A stretch of DNA of 50,061 bases from Chitinophaga pinensis (GTDB lineage Bacteria > Bacteroidota > Bacteroidia > NS11-12g > UBA9320): assembly GCA_945907065.1 (NCBI GenBank), contig CAMDSC010000017.1, forward strand, positions 1-50,061, given 5' to 3'. The notes under the pieces are model-generated. The model searched no databases and was not told the DNA's origin. It was given only the letters and a program-made list of their open reading frames with translations. Position numbers and translations under genes: made by a program. This document shows, piece after piece, positions 31,173 through 40,326 of the stretch; the stretch's first letter is position 1; every line of letters starts with the position of its first letter.

Positions 31173-33800
31173 GTGTTAACCCGCCTCCTTCTTCATTTCT
31201 TTCGAATAGGCTTTTTATTACTGATTTTACTGCAATCAGGGGTTTCCTATTGTCAAGTTTCCAACCCACTGGATAAAGTAATTTCGGTTTCACTTACCAA
31301 CAAAAATTTAAAGGAAATATTAAAAACTCTTAAAAACAAAGCCGGAGTTACATTTAACTACAAATCCGCTATTCTGCCAAAAGAAGAGTTAAAATTATTT
31401 GAAGCAAATAATGAAAAATTGTCTGAAATATTAATCCGACTGCTCAAACCATATAATATTGAATTTAAATATTTTGGGGGAAATTCTATTATTTTAAAAC
31501 CTTTAAAAATTCGTTCTAACCTCAGTTATACAATTTCTGGATATGTATTTGATAAAAATAATGGGGAAAAACTAATTGGAGCTACTGTGTTTTGCCGCTA
31601 TAACAAACGTGGAACCGCAACCAACGACTATGGTTTTTTCACTCTTACACTTCCCGAGGATTCATTGCATTTAGAAATACGGTATGTTGGCTATAAAAAT
31701 TACAAAGAACAAACGATTAATAAAGCCAATTCGTTTAAAATAATAAGTTTAGAACCTCGAGTTGATCTCAAGGAAATAGAAATTCGTGATGAAGGAATTT
31801 CAAAATCTGAACAAAAGCCAAATGGTTTTTATTTTAACCTCAGAGGTATTAAAGACATTCCGTCATTTATGGGCGAAACTGATATTTTAAGAGCTATGCA
31901 AATGGTTCCTGGAGTGCAGGGAGCTGTTGAAAGTGTAGGAGGAATAAATGTGAGAGGCGGCGGAACTGATCAAAATCTGGTATTAGTGGATGGCGTTCCA
32001 GTATACAATATTGTTCATGTTTTTGGGCTGTTTTCAATTATTAATCCAGGAGCTGTAAATTCTGTAGAAATAATAAAGGGAGGATTTTCGGCCAAATACA
32101 ATGGCAGGTTGTCATCCATTTTAGATATAAAATTAAAAGACGGAAACAATCAAAAGATATCGGGCAAAGTAAATATAGGAATGTTACTATCATCGGCTAC
32201 TATCGAAGGTCCGTTATTAAAAAACAAGTCTTCATTTTTAGTTTCGTTTAGACGAACCTATTTTGATGCTTTTTATCAACCCATTCAATATTTTTCTAAT
32301 CGAAAAAATGTAAATGATTACTCAGGCTGGTACTATTTTTATGATGTAAATGCTAAAGTAAATTTTAAAATAGGTAACAGGGACAAGATTTCTGTGAATT
32401 ATTTTAGTGGAGTAGATAGGGGACGAATTACTGAAAAACAAACTTTTTCGGATACAGTTAAATTTAATCATGTTAAAAATTTAAAATGGTCTACAATGAT
32501 GAGCAGTGCTCGATGGGATCATATTTTAACCGACAAGGTTTTTATGGTTACTACTATTGGTATCACTGAGTATAGTACCCAATTTGAAGATGAATTGAAT
32601 TGGGAAACCACCATAAAACCAAAAGTTAATTTATCCTCTCTTGATTATACTCAAACCAGTGGCAATAGAGACTTGTTTGTAAAATCAATTTTTGAAATTA
32701 ACAAAATAGAAAATCATCAAATAAAAACTGGTGCCGATTTAATATATCACCACTATAACACCGGAACTTTAAATTATAAAGCCAAAGATGCCAATACCGA
32801 CCAAGACACTTCCATTGGTGACAAACAAATTTATAGCGACGAAGAGGTTGTTTATCTTGAAGATAATTGGAAACCCAACCGAAGATTGAATTTAAATTTT
32901 GGTTTAAGTTTTAATTCCATAAATGTAAAAAAAACACGTTATCATTTGCTTCAACCTCGGATTTCAGGAAACTATGCTTTTACAAACAACTTTTATATAA
33001 ATACGTCCTTCACCCGAATGCAGCAAAACCTTCAAATACTGCCTAATAATAGTATTGGGCTACCTATTGATATTTGGATTCCTGTAACGGATTACCTAAA
33101 ACCTCAAATTTCTGATCAGTTTACCTTTGGAATTGGATATTACTTTAAAAATAAATATAAACTTTCGGTTGAAGGCTATTACAAATCCATGAAAAACCTT
33201 GTTGAACTAAAGGAAGGAGCATTCTTTGTTTTTGGAGGATATAATTGGGATAAGTCATTTTATACCGGCAAAGGGTTGGCTAGAGGAATAGAAGTAATGT
33301 TGGAAAAACAAACCGGAAAAGTAAAGGGTTGGGTTGGCTATTCACTGTCAAAATCAGATAGACAATTTCAAAGTATCAATAATGGACACGCTTTTCCTTT
33401 TAAATATGACAGAAGACATCAAATCTCCGTTTTATTAAAATTTCCTACCACCAAAAAGCATTGGAATTTTTCGGTAAGTTGGTTGTTCAGCTCTGGAAGC
33501 CCGGTTACAGTCCCTACCTCTGTTTATACCATTAATAACAAAACGTATTACGAATTTACTCAACGCAATAATATCAGGATGTCCAATTATCACCGAATGG
33601 ATTTGGCTTTTACCAAAACAATTGTATTTAATAAAAACACCCGCGTTTGGAATATTGGAGCCTATAATTTATACAGCCATGTTAATCCGCTTTTTATTTC
33701 TACAAGCTTTTTGGTTTCCAATACAAGTTCAAAACTTAAATTTTATGAGGTTGGGCTTTTACCACTAATACCATTTATCAGCTATGAAATTAGTTTTTAA
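31173..33800 (+). CDS. TonB-dependent outer-membrane receptor with N-terminal STN signalling domain
   Basis: 875 residues. After a signal peptide (to about 28, SYCQ) comes a secretin/TonB short N-terminal (STN) domain (about 35-105, VISVSLTNKNLKEILKTLKNKAGVTFNYK). A CarboxypepD_reg-like domain follows (about 115-195, ISGYVFDKNNGEKLIGATV), then the plug (about 225-325, GVQGAVESVGGINVRGGGTDQNLVLVDGVPVYN) and a long barrel ending YEISF. The STN domain is what links receptors to FecR/sigma signalling. The start is GTG at 31173, 9 bases after the fecR stop and in the same frame. The substrate is not evident: no SusD is present, but the DUF4249 lipoprotein overlaps its end. Confidence 0.93.
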   Translation: MLTRLLLHFFRIGFLLLILLQSGVSYCQVSNPLDKVISVSLTNKNLKEILKTLKNKAGVTFNYKSAILPKEELKLFEANNEKLSEILIRLLKPYNIEFKYFGGNSIILKPLKIRSNLSYTISGYVFDKNNGEKLIGATVFCRYNKRGTATNDYGFFTLTLPEDSLHLEIRYVGYKNYKEQTINKANSFKIISLEPRVDLKEIEIRDEGISKSEQKPNGFYFNLRGIKDIPSFMGETDILRAMQMVPGVQGAVESVGGINVRGGGTDQNLVLVDGVPVYNIVHVFGLFSIINPGAVNSVEIIKGGFSAKYNGRLSSILDIKLKDGNNQKISGKVNIGMLLSSATIEGPLLKNKSSFLVSFRRTYFDAFYQPIQYFSNRKNVNDYSGWYYFYDVNAKVNFKIGNRDKISVNYFSGVDRGRITEKQTFSDTVKFNHVKNLKWSTMMSSARWDHILTDKVFMVTTIGITEYSTQFEDELNWETTIKPKVNLSSLDYTQTSGNRDLFVKSIFEINKIENHQIKTGADLIYHHYNTGTLNYKAKDANTDQDTSIGDKQIYSDEEVVYLEDNWKPNRRLNLNFGLSFNSINVKKTRYHLLQPRISGNYAFTNNFYINTSFTRMQQNLQILPNNSIGLPIDIWIPVTDYLKPQISDQFTFGIGYYFKNKYKLSVEGYYKSMKNLVELKEGAFFVFGGYNWDKSFYTGKGLARGIEVMLEKQTGKVKGWVGYSLSKSDRQFQSINNGHAFPFKYDRRHQISVLLKFPTTKKHWNFSVSWLFSSGSPVTVPTSVYTINNKTYYEFTQRNNIRMSNYHRMDLAFTKTIVFNKNTRVWNIGAYNLYSHVNPLFISTSFLVSNTSSKLKFYEVGLLPLIPFISYEISF

Positions 33801-34746
33801 TAAAAACAGTTTACCACTTTTTTTGCTGCTAATAATAAGCGGCTGTGTAAAAGAACTGATTCCAGAAACCAATGGCTATATAGCAAAAACTGTGGTGTGG
33901 GCCATATTAAATCCTGACAGCGCCATTGCCATTATCACTTCCGGCAACCAAGGTTTGGAGGAAAATGATGAAGTAAATATTTCGAATATTGATATGTTTT
34001 TGTATGAAGACGGAGTGAAAGTGGATTCGCTTTTATCCCAAAAAATAATAAACACCAACCAAATTCATAAATTTAAAATCACCCCAAAAAACACAAAAAC
34101 TTATACCCTGAAAATTTCAAATAAAGATATGGAAATTAGCGGTGCAACTGCCATTCCAGGCATATTGCCAAAGCCATATGAAATAAAACTAACTCAAGGT
34201 GAAAATGCACAATTATCCTACACAATTACTGATAATCTTTTGTCAGTAGATGCTTATCAATTTGATGTTGAAATTTATCATTACGGCACTCTTACCGATA
34301 CCGCCACCGATGACACACTTAGTAAATCCTATTCGTTTGTAAAACCATTTGAAAAATATGATGAACCCACCTTGAACTATAATTTTTTAGGGTTAAATAA
34401 TTTTGGAACCAGTAAATTAACCTATCCGGTAATTGATAATTTGTTCAATGGAAAAAATCGCACCTTTTTATTTACGCTTCAAAATCCGGTGAGTACTATT
34501 TTTTATATACCCCGAAACTCTATTAAAGTTTCTGATAAATTTATATGTACCAAGCAATATGTATTAATTAAATGCCGCAATATTTCACAGGATTATTACA
34601 AGTTTATTATTTCGGAAAATAAGAACAGTGCCATTTTTGGAACCCCTTATTTTAACCCAACCAATGTGTATAGCAATATTACCGGAGGGCTTGGCTTAAT
34701 TGGCGGAATGACTGAACGAACCGATACAGTTTGGATTAGGAAATGA
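33784..34746 (+). CDS. DUF4249 outer-membrane lipoprotein
   Basis: 320 residues. The signal and lipobox LLLIISGC put the lipid-modified cysteine at residue 21. The mature protein is beta-rich (GYIAKTVVWAILNPDSAIAIITSGNQGLEENDEVNISNIDMFLYEDG), matching DUF4249, lipoproteins typically encoded directly after a TonB receptor and thought to be the surface partner of that receptor. The coding start overlaps the receptor's last 17 bases, so translation is probably coupled. The transported compound is unknown. Confidence 0.88.
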   Translation: MKLVFNKNSLPLFLLLIISGCVKELIPETNGYIAKTVVWAILNPDSAIAIITSGNQGLEENDEVNISNIDMFLYEDGVKVDSLLSQKIINTNQIHKFKITPKNTKTYTLKISNKDMEISGATAIPGILPKPYEIKLTQGENAQLSYTITDNLLSVDAYQFDVEIYHYGTLTDTATDDTLSKSYSFVKPFEKYDEPTLNYNFLGLNNFGTSKLTYPVIDNLFNGKNRTFLFTLQNPVSTIFYIPRNSIKVSDKFICTKQYVLIKCRNISQDYYKFIISENKNSAIFGTPYFNPTNVYSNITGGLGLIGGMTERTDTVWIRK

Positions 34747-34814
34747 GTCCTCTTATAAATTCTATATTTTCTTTTTTGCTCATCCGCTTATGTTTATTTT
34801 TCAAAGGCATTAGC

Positions 34815-35095
34815 TAACTGTTGGTTTGCTTGCCCAAAAAAGAAACAAAAAAAAGGCACCAACAAAACCAGCTTTTTGAGAGTGAACTAACCAAGCTTTA
34901 TTTAAAAACCGAGCTATGTTGTAAAGGTGCGATGGATTGCCAAAAATACGGGCATGTGCTAGATAATGCAGAGGGAGTATATTTTTGGCTTTATTTTTTT
35001 GGTTACTTTTTTCATCAAGACACCTTAGGTTCATGAACACCTTTGAAAGAAGACATAAACAAGTGAATAAAAAAAGTGACAAAAGTATCACCTTA
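34815..35095. repeat. Dispersed hairpin-rich repeat, copy 3 (inverted relative to copy 1)
   Basis: 34925-35038 is, in the opposite orientation, closely similar to 681-787 over about 110 bases. Shared phrases include 'aaggtgcg', 'gccaaaaatacgggc', 'gagggagtatatttttggct' and 'catcaagacacc'. The left part (34829-34860) has CTTGCCCAAAAAAGAAACAAA, again the AAAAAAGxxAC core. Short ORFs across it are artefacts of the repeat. The element sits between two converging transcription units. Confidence 0.75.
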
Positions 35096-35123
35096 AACCG
35101 AAGTGTGGGCAGGCAAACCCAAT

Positions 35124-36464
35124 CTATAATCCAACCCTCTTCTCCACCATCTCTATCCCAAACCCTTTAAGCTCCTCAAGTATTGGATTATAAAATTCAG
35201 GGAGAATAGGAATTACCGTGCCCCGCGTTTGTATTTTATTTTGCAAAATAAGTTTGGTAGCAATACCCAGCGGCAGCCCAACGGTTTTACTCATGGACGT
35301 GTGCTTTTGGTCTTCACCTTTCACCACGATGGATCCGTGCAATTCCTTGTGTTGGTCGCCATCCATGTACACAAACTTATGCCACATCACTATCATGTCT
35401 TTTTCATGTTCCTGAATTTTCCATTTGGGCTCCAGGATGTGTTGCAGAATTTGAGCCGGAGTAGCATTTTTTAACCCGATTTTTATAGGTTTAAAAATAT
35501 CCAGCCATACCAGTCTATCCCAAAGTTCGGTTTCGTCCTGGTCAATATCAAGATAGTATTTCAGTTTTATTTCTACCGAATCAGTGGGGTGATAGGCCAA
35601 AAAGGTATTAATAAAATCGCGGTAGGTCATGTGTTCCGAGTTTTCTAAGATATAGCTGTCGTCGGTAGCACCCAAACTCACAAACACATTCCATGCTTTG
35701 CAAAAACCCGGTCGTCGCAGGGTTCCTCGGTACATGGTTTTTATATCCTGCAAATTGTAAGTTTCAATATATTTTAACGAATCGCGGTTGGCATAGCCTT
35801 CAAATTTTCCGTAGCCGGCTATATCAATAATTTCGGTTCGCCTAAAAATTTTGTGGTAGGGAATATACTTGTACTGGCCTTCCTGCAAAAACTTAACCGC
35901 ACCGCCTTGCCCTGCTACTACCACATTTCGGGGGTTCCAGGTAAATTTATAATGCCATGGGTTGTCATCATCTTCAGGAGCCACCAGGCCGCCCGTAAAA
36001 CTTTCAAACTCGCGGATGGTGTGGCCTTCGCTTTTTATGTGGTCTATTATTTTCATGGCCGTTAGGTGGTCAAGCCCGGGGTCGAGGCCCACTTCGTTTA
36101 AAAAAATCAATCCCGCTTGTTTCACCGCTTCGTTCATGGCTTTCATGTCTTCCGACAAGTACGAAGCCGTTACCATATTTTTTTTATGCTTTAGGCAGCA
36201 CACTGCCACAGGTATATGCAAATGAGCCGGCAACATGCTTATCACAATATCATGTTCGGCCACCAATGCATTCAGGTTTTCGGTATTGGTGGTATCAATA
36301 AACCGGGCGGTGGTATTAGCATACACGGCCTTTGATTTAGCCAGCTGTTCATCGCGGTCGGTAATGGTTATTTGCCAATCGTTCACCAAACCTTCGGTGG
36401 CCAGATAATCAATAAGGTGGGTGGTGGAAAGCCCTGCGCCAATAAGCAAAATTTTGTGTGACAT
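35124..36464 (-). CDS. Saccharopine dehydrogenase-family oxidoreductase (LYS9-like)
   Basis: 446 residues. An N-terminal Rossmann domain starts KILLIGAGLSTTHLIDYL and contains ITDRDEQLAKSKA. The central and C-terminal catalytic part has NEVGLDPGLDHLTAMKIID (about 125-143) and SFTGGLVAPEDDDNPWHYKF, which closely resemble eukaryotic LYS9 saccharopine reductase. It may act in lysine degradation (saccharopine to aminoadipate semialdehyde plus glutamate) or on a related opine-like substrate. No other lysine-degradation gene is adjacent. The ATG start leaves a normal Rossmann N-terminus. Confidence 0.88.
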   Translation of the reverse strand: MSHKILLIGAGLSTTHLIDYLATEGLVNDWQITITDRDEQLAKSKAVYANTTARFIDTTNTENLNALVAEHDIVISMLPAHLHIPVAVCCLKHKKNMVTASYLSEDMKAMNEAVKQAGLIFLNEVGLDPGLDHLTAMKIIDHIKSEGHTIREFESFTGGLVAPEDDDNPWHYKFTWNPRNVVVAGQGGAVKFLQEGQYKYIPYHKIFRRTEIIDIAGYGKFEGYANRDSLKYIETYNLQDIKTMYRGTLRRPGFCKAWNVFVSLGATDDSYILENSEHMTYRDFINTFLAYHPTDSVEIKLKYYLDIDQDETELWDRLVWLDIFKPIKIGLKNATPAQILQHILEPKWKIQEHEKDMIVMWHKFVYMDGDQHKELHGSIVVKGEDQKHTSMSKTVGLPLGIATKLILQNKIQTRGTVIPILPEFYNPILEELKGFGIEMVEKRVGL

Positions 36465-36716
36465 AGCGGCAAAATTAGTGAGGAACGAGGAGTTAATACT
36501 GATGAGTTATGAACTTTGAATGCTGAACGTATGAAAATAAAAAAAGGGAGGATTTGGGATTTTAATATACTTTCGTGAAGATATTAGACATATTTATGAG
36601 ACTTATCGGTTTGCAGCTAAAAGAGGTTGGCGATTTCGGAACACAAAACTGTCTGCCAGCAGCGAACTTGATACGAAGCACAAAGCTTCATTTTACTAAT
36701 GAACCGCTAATTTCTT

Positions 36717-37511
36717 TTAGATGCTTTTAGGATTAATTCTTCTTTCTGTCAACTGTCTGTATACACCGTTCCACAATTCAATTCTTTGTTTTAATGAAAT
36801 TATAACTGATTCTTCTGCTTCTTTCCAATATTGTTCGTTGTCTTTGCAAAGATTGGCTGTCATTTGTATTGCAAGATGGCTATGGTGGTCGCCATCAACT
36901 TCAATGTGCCTCTCGATATAGTATTTAAAAATAGAAATTTCGTCAGGAAAGTTTTTGTGCATTTCATTTATTATGGAGATAAACATACCTGGGATAAGGT
37001 CTTCACGTCCAAAAGTGAAAATAGCTGATTGCAAATAATCTTTATCACTCTCAATAACTTTGAAAGTAAAGTCAACAAAATCTTTCGCTTCTTTTGGAGT
37101 TTCTGAAGACAAATAAGCGAAGTTAAAGTCGCCTGTATTTTTTAATTCATCTGTAAAAACTTCAATTTTAGAGGTATCTGCTCCACACTGTTTCATAGCA
37201 TCTAAATACAATTCAAAATGACTTTTCCTTTTGCCATTAAGGTCTATGTCAGATTCTTCACCTACAACAATTTCGTTAATAAGATATCTTGTGTCTGCTG
37301 TTCCTTTGGGAAACCAAGGAACAGATGTGCAAGTCAAGTTGTTTTGTAGAGTTTTTAATAAAGACATAAAGTCCCAGACAGCGTAGACGTGGAATTGCAT
37401 AAATATTTTCAAGTCGTCTATGTCTTTAATAGCTGAATAAACTTTATGATTGATTATTTCTTGTCTTAAGGGTTCAATTGTCTTTTTAATTTTTTCAATT
37501 TGATCTGTCAT
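36717..37511 (-). CDS. DUF3050 (heme-oxygenase-like fold) protein
   Basis: 264 residues, all-alpha, with FMQFHVYAVWDFMSLLKTLQ (about 38-57), TADTRYLINEIVVGEESDID and VDGDHHSHLAIQM (about 210-222). These are DUF3050 signatures. The family belongs to the heme-oxygenase/TenA-like superfamily, and the His and Glu residues could bind a metal or cofactor, but no activity is established. The gene lies alone among other small accessory genes of unknown function. Confidence 0.85.
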   Translation of the reverse strand: MTDQIEKIKKTIEPLRQEIINHKVYSAIKDIDDLKIFMQFHVYAVWDFMSLLKTLQNNLTCTSVPWFPKGTADTRYLINEIVVGEESDIDLNGKRKSHFELYLDAMKQCGADTSKIEVFTDELKNTGDFNFAYLSSETPKEAKDFVDFTFKVIESDKDYLQSAIFTFGREDLIPGMFISIINEMHKNFPDEISIFKYYIERHIEVDGDHHSHLAIQMTANLCKDNEQYWKEAEESVIISLKQRIELWNGVYRQLTERRINPKSI

Positions 37512-37672
37512 TATTGCGTTTTCCTATTCATATATTAACATTTTAATTTAACTAATGTTTGAATTTGTTTTCCTGCCTGTCCTTGCAACGCATAGCCCTG
37601 TATTTTTGGAGATTTGGCTGGGAAGGAAAAGCATTTCTGAAAAGAAAAATGGAATTATAAAATTGCTTATTT

Positions 37673-38254
37673 TTGTTTGGTAGAAGCACCTACATTGAAG
37701 CTGGCCACACAGTAATAATGGGTGCTAAATTCCCTTTGAGTGAAAAATCAATACACCTTGCCACCAAAATAGGTGAAGACCGATTTGCTTCAGTTGAATA
37801 TGCAGCTAAACAATGTGAGGTGATTATTATCACCACACCACCCGATGCCGTATTGCAACTTATCCCTCAACTTGGTAATTTGGAAGGCAAAACACTTATT
37901 GATGCTACAAATTCAGTAAGAAGCAGGCCTGAACCCTACCCAACGGCCTTCCATGCTATTAAAGCCATTACAAAATTAGAAACCGTGGTGAAATGTTTTA
38001 ACACCACAGGATTTGAAAATATGCTTAATCCACTTTATAAAGAAGAAGGAATAGATATGTTTTGTGCCGGTAATGACAAAGCCTCCAAGCAAATAGCTGA
38101 GCAATTAGCCAAAGACATAGGATTTGCATCTTGCTATGATTTTGGCGGTGACGATAAAGTAGAATTGCTTGAAAAATTTGCCTTGAGTTGGATAAATCTA
38201 GCCATTCTGCAAGGACAGGGAAGAGATATAGCGTTTAAAGTTGTGAGGAGATAA
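37673..38254 (+). CDS. NADP-binding oxidoreductase, 5'-truncated (probable pseudogene)
   Basis: The 193 residues cover most of an NADPH-dependent F420-reductase-like Rossmann protein (EAGHTVIMGAKFPLSEKS, VIIITTPPDAVLQLIPQL, TLIDATNSVRSRPEP, VKCFNTTGFENM, LQGQGRDIAFKV). The first strand and the GxGxxG loop that bind the dinucleotide are missing. Just upstream, in another frame at 37659-37673, the bases read K-I-A-Y-F, the usual start of this family, so a small deletion with a frame change seems to have removed the glycine loop. The only in-frame start is a TTG at 37673. A sequencing or assembly error is the alternative. Confidence 0.65.
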   Translation: MFGRSTYIEAGHTVIMGAKFPLSEKSIHLATKIGEDRFASVEYAAKQCEVIIITTPPDAVLQLIPQLGNLEGKTLIDATNSVRSRPEPYPTAFHAIKAITKLETVVKCFNTTGFENMLNPLYKEEGIDMFCAGNDKASKQIAEQLAKDIGFASCYDFGGDDKVELLEKFALSWINLAILQGQGRDIAFKVVRR

Positions 38255-38275
38255 TTGAAGTTATTAATAAAAAGT

Positions 38276-38638
38276 ATGAACACCACCAACCACGATGAAC
38301 GTATAGCAAAAATGACCTTCGCTACTGTGTATCCATTATACATAGCAAAAGTGGAGAAGAAAGGCAGAACAAAAGAAGAATTACTAAAAGTGATAGAATG
38401 GTTAACCGGCCTTAATAATAAGAAGTTGCAAGACTTAATTGAAAAAAAAGCAACGTTTGAATCCTTCTTTGAAAATGCTTCACTAAACCCAAATGCAAAC
38501 CAAATAACCGGTGTAATATGCGGTTATCGTGTGGAAGAAATAGAGAATCCTTTGACACAAAAGGTTAGGTATTTAGATAAGTTGGTGGATGAATTGGCCA
38601 AAGGCAGAAAAATGGAAAAGATATTGAGGATTGCATAG
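38276..38638 (+). CDS. DUF2200 family protein
   Basis: 120 residues from the ATG at 38276 (MNTTNHDERIAKMTFATVYPLY); the frame opens 21 bases earlier at a TTG, which is not used because the family begins with this ATG. Family features are AKMTFATVYPLYIAKVEKKGRTKEE, IEWLTGL and a conserved VICGYRVEEIENPL. DUF2200 proteins are small, cytoplasmic and uncharacterised. It starts 21 bases after the truncated oxidoreductase, and the DUF1801 gene follows after 27 bases, so the three may be one accessory cassette. Confidence 0.87.
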   Translation: MNTTNHDERIAKMTFATVYPLYIAKVEKKGRTKEELLKVIEWLTGLNNKKLQDLIEKKATFESFFENASLNPNANQITGVICGYRVEEIENPLTQKVRYLDKLVDELAKGRKMEKILRIA

Positions 38639-38665
38639 AATATTGAAAATAAAACAAATTTTTAT

Positions 38666-39091
38666 ATGGCTGAAAAAAAATCAAAATTCGTTGAAATTAA
38701 AACAAAACCAACCACGGCAAGTGTTGAGGATTTTATTAATAATGTAGCGGATGAACAAAAGCGAAAGGACAGTTTTGTAATTTTGGAAATGATGAAAAAA
38801 GCTACTGGCGAAGAACCGGTATTATGGAGCAGTTCCATTATTGGGTTTGGGAATAAGCGATACAAAAGCCCTGGCACCGGAAGAGAATTAGATTGGCTAC
38901 GGATAGGTTTCTCGCCTCGAAAGGCCAATCTCTCATTGTATATAAGTCTTGGAATTAAAGAACATTCAGTAGCTCTTGAAAAACTAGGAAAACATAAAAC
39001 AGGTGTTGGGTGCCTCTACATTAAAAAGCTTGAGGACATTGACCTGAATGTGCTAAAAGGAATGATTGAGGATTCGTTAAATAGAATGTAG
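38666..39091 (+). CDS. DUF1801 family protein
   Basis: 141 residues with TTASVEDFINNVADEQKRKDSF, EMMKKATGEEPVLWSSSIIGFGNKRY, WLRIGFSPRKANLSLYIS and GVGCLYIKKLEDID. These are hallmarks of the DUF1801 (YdhG/iron chaperone-like) fold, a frataxin-like alpha/beta domain of uncertain function. It ends 3 bases before the convergent HTH regulator, with no terminator visible. Confidence 0.87.
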   Translation: MAEKKSKFVEIKTKPTTASVEDFINNVADEQKRKDSFVILEMMKKATGEEPVLWSSSIIGFGNKRYKSPGTGRELDWLRIGFSPRKANLSLYISLGIKEHSVALEKLGKHKTGVGCLYIKKLEDIDLNVLKGMIEDSLNRM

Positions 39092-39094
39092 TAT

Positions 39095-40108
39095 TTAGTA
39101 ACTACTGGCCACTCCTCTAATATTTCTTTCTAAGGCAGAAATCTGATCTTCCATTTTTTTGAAGAATTTGGCTCGTTGTTTTTCAGCCGTTCCGCTAAGT
39201 AGCAATGATTTTTTTGTAAGGTTTTCCATCCAAAGTTTAGTTTCTTTAACGAAGGAGGCATTGTAGGTAGAAATACTATTAAAGGTATTGTGCCCCAAAA
39301 ACACCCGTTGGCCCATTTTGGAATCGCCCGGCTCAATTAATACCTGATTGTTTCCAATCATAACTTCCGAATTATAAAGCATAAACTGGCCTCGTGTGTT
39401 CGGATCATTTTTATAACTGTTTTCACAATTGGTTTTCAATTCATCCATCATCTGTCGCATTTCATCTGTAACCAGTAATGCCTGATCACTATTTTCAAAT
39501 AAATCCGATTCCCAAAAAAACTCAACCTGTTTGAGGGAGCTGATAAGTGTTTCCTCTGTCCAAATTTCAATGCTGTTAATTTGCGAATATGCATTGTAGG
39601 TTTTTTTATTAATATCTATTATTTCTTGAGGAACGATATCAGGATTAAATTTTTTACCCTGAAAAAACTCACTGTTTAAAACCGCTTTGCTCCAATAAAA
39701 ACTTTTAAAGGCTGATAGATTAGAATAATTAAAATGCCTAAATAATGGAACATCATCCGCAGCATAAATAATTCTGGTTCCAGGAATTGCAGCCAATTGC
39801 GTAAGATAATCCGAAAACCATTTCAAGTACTTTCCAAAGTTTGATTTTTCTTCAAACATGGGATTAAAGTTAAAGTTAACTTGCAATGAATCTACAGCCA
39901 ATAAGCCATCTACCGATACTCCAAATTTTTTGGATATGGTAGCTACCTCATCAAATGAAAAACCGCTTTGACATCTTAATCGTCTGTAAATACTATCGGT
40001 TGAAACATTTAGTAAATCAGCCAATTCATCGGCCAAACTGATATTTGGAGCAATTAATGATTTAAGTTGTGCTACAAATTTTTCCTGAAACTGAAATCCG
40101 TCATTCAT
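39095..40108 (-). CDS. XRE-like HTH transcriptional regulator
   Basis: 337 residues. The N-terminal helix-turn-helix (about 20-72) is visible as ISLADELADLLNVSTDSIYRRLRCQSGFSFDEVATISKKFGVSVDGLL. The remaining 260 residues form an alpha-rich effector or dimerisation region (FYWSKAVLNSEFFQGKKF, LKQVEFFWESDLFE, MMDELKTNCENSY) of a type seen in Bacteroidota regulators, with no recognised ligand. It is divergent from the SDR operon across 218 bases that contain TTGCA-N5-TGCAA and several TGCAACT half-sites, which are its most likely operators. Autoregulation and control of 40327-42935 and 43242-44381 are inferred. Confidence 0.82.
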   Translation of the reverse strand: MNDGFQFQEKFVAQLKSLIAPNISLADELADLLNVSTDSIYRRLRCQSGFSFDEVATISKKFGVSVDGLLAVDSLQVNFNFNPMFEEKSNFGKYLKWFSDYLTQLAAIPGTRIIYAADDVPLFRHFNYSNLSAFKSFYWSKAVLNSEFFQGKKFNPDIVPQEIIDINKKTYNAYSQINSIEIWTEETLISSLKQVEFFWESDLFENSDQALLVTDEMRQMMDELKTNCENSYKNDPNTRGQFMLYNSEVMIGNNQVLIEPGDSKMGQRVFLGHNTFNSISTYNASFVKETKLWMENLTKKSLLLSGTAEKQRAKFFKKMEDQISALERNIRGVASSY

Positions 40109-40196
40109 ATATTTTAAATATTATCTGCAATCCAAACAACTTTTTATGATCTGGCCTGCAATTGAACTAACAAATGAACATTTAAATAATTGAATA

Positions 40197-40243
40197 TTGC
40201 AACTAATTTTAATAAAAAATTAGTATTGTTGCAAAAAATGCAA
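40197..40243. promoter_or_regulatory. Operator region in the divergent regulator/SDR intergenic space
   Basis: TTGCAACT at 40197-40204 is followed by a 9-bp inverted repeat ACTAATTTT/AAAATTAGT with a 5-base spacer (40202-40224). Then comes the dyad GTTGCA-AAAAA-TGCAAC (40228-40244; core TTGCAAAAAATGCAA, 40229-40243). Another TTGCAACT half-site lies at 40302-40309, just before the SDR gene. The core dyad is identical to one upstream of the CsgG-like gene. Confidence 0.5.
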
Positions 40244-40326
40244 CTATTTTAAAAATAATTGCCCAACCATAATTAGTATAAATTCGGCAATTAATAAACA
40301 TTTGCAACTGTGAATTTTAATATATA

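Noticed and set aside
36596-36730. 44-codon ORF in the gap after the DUF3050 gene
   Set aside because: It overlaps the 3' end of the DUF3050 gene on the opposite strand and has no family pattern; probably chance.
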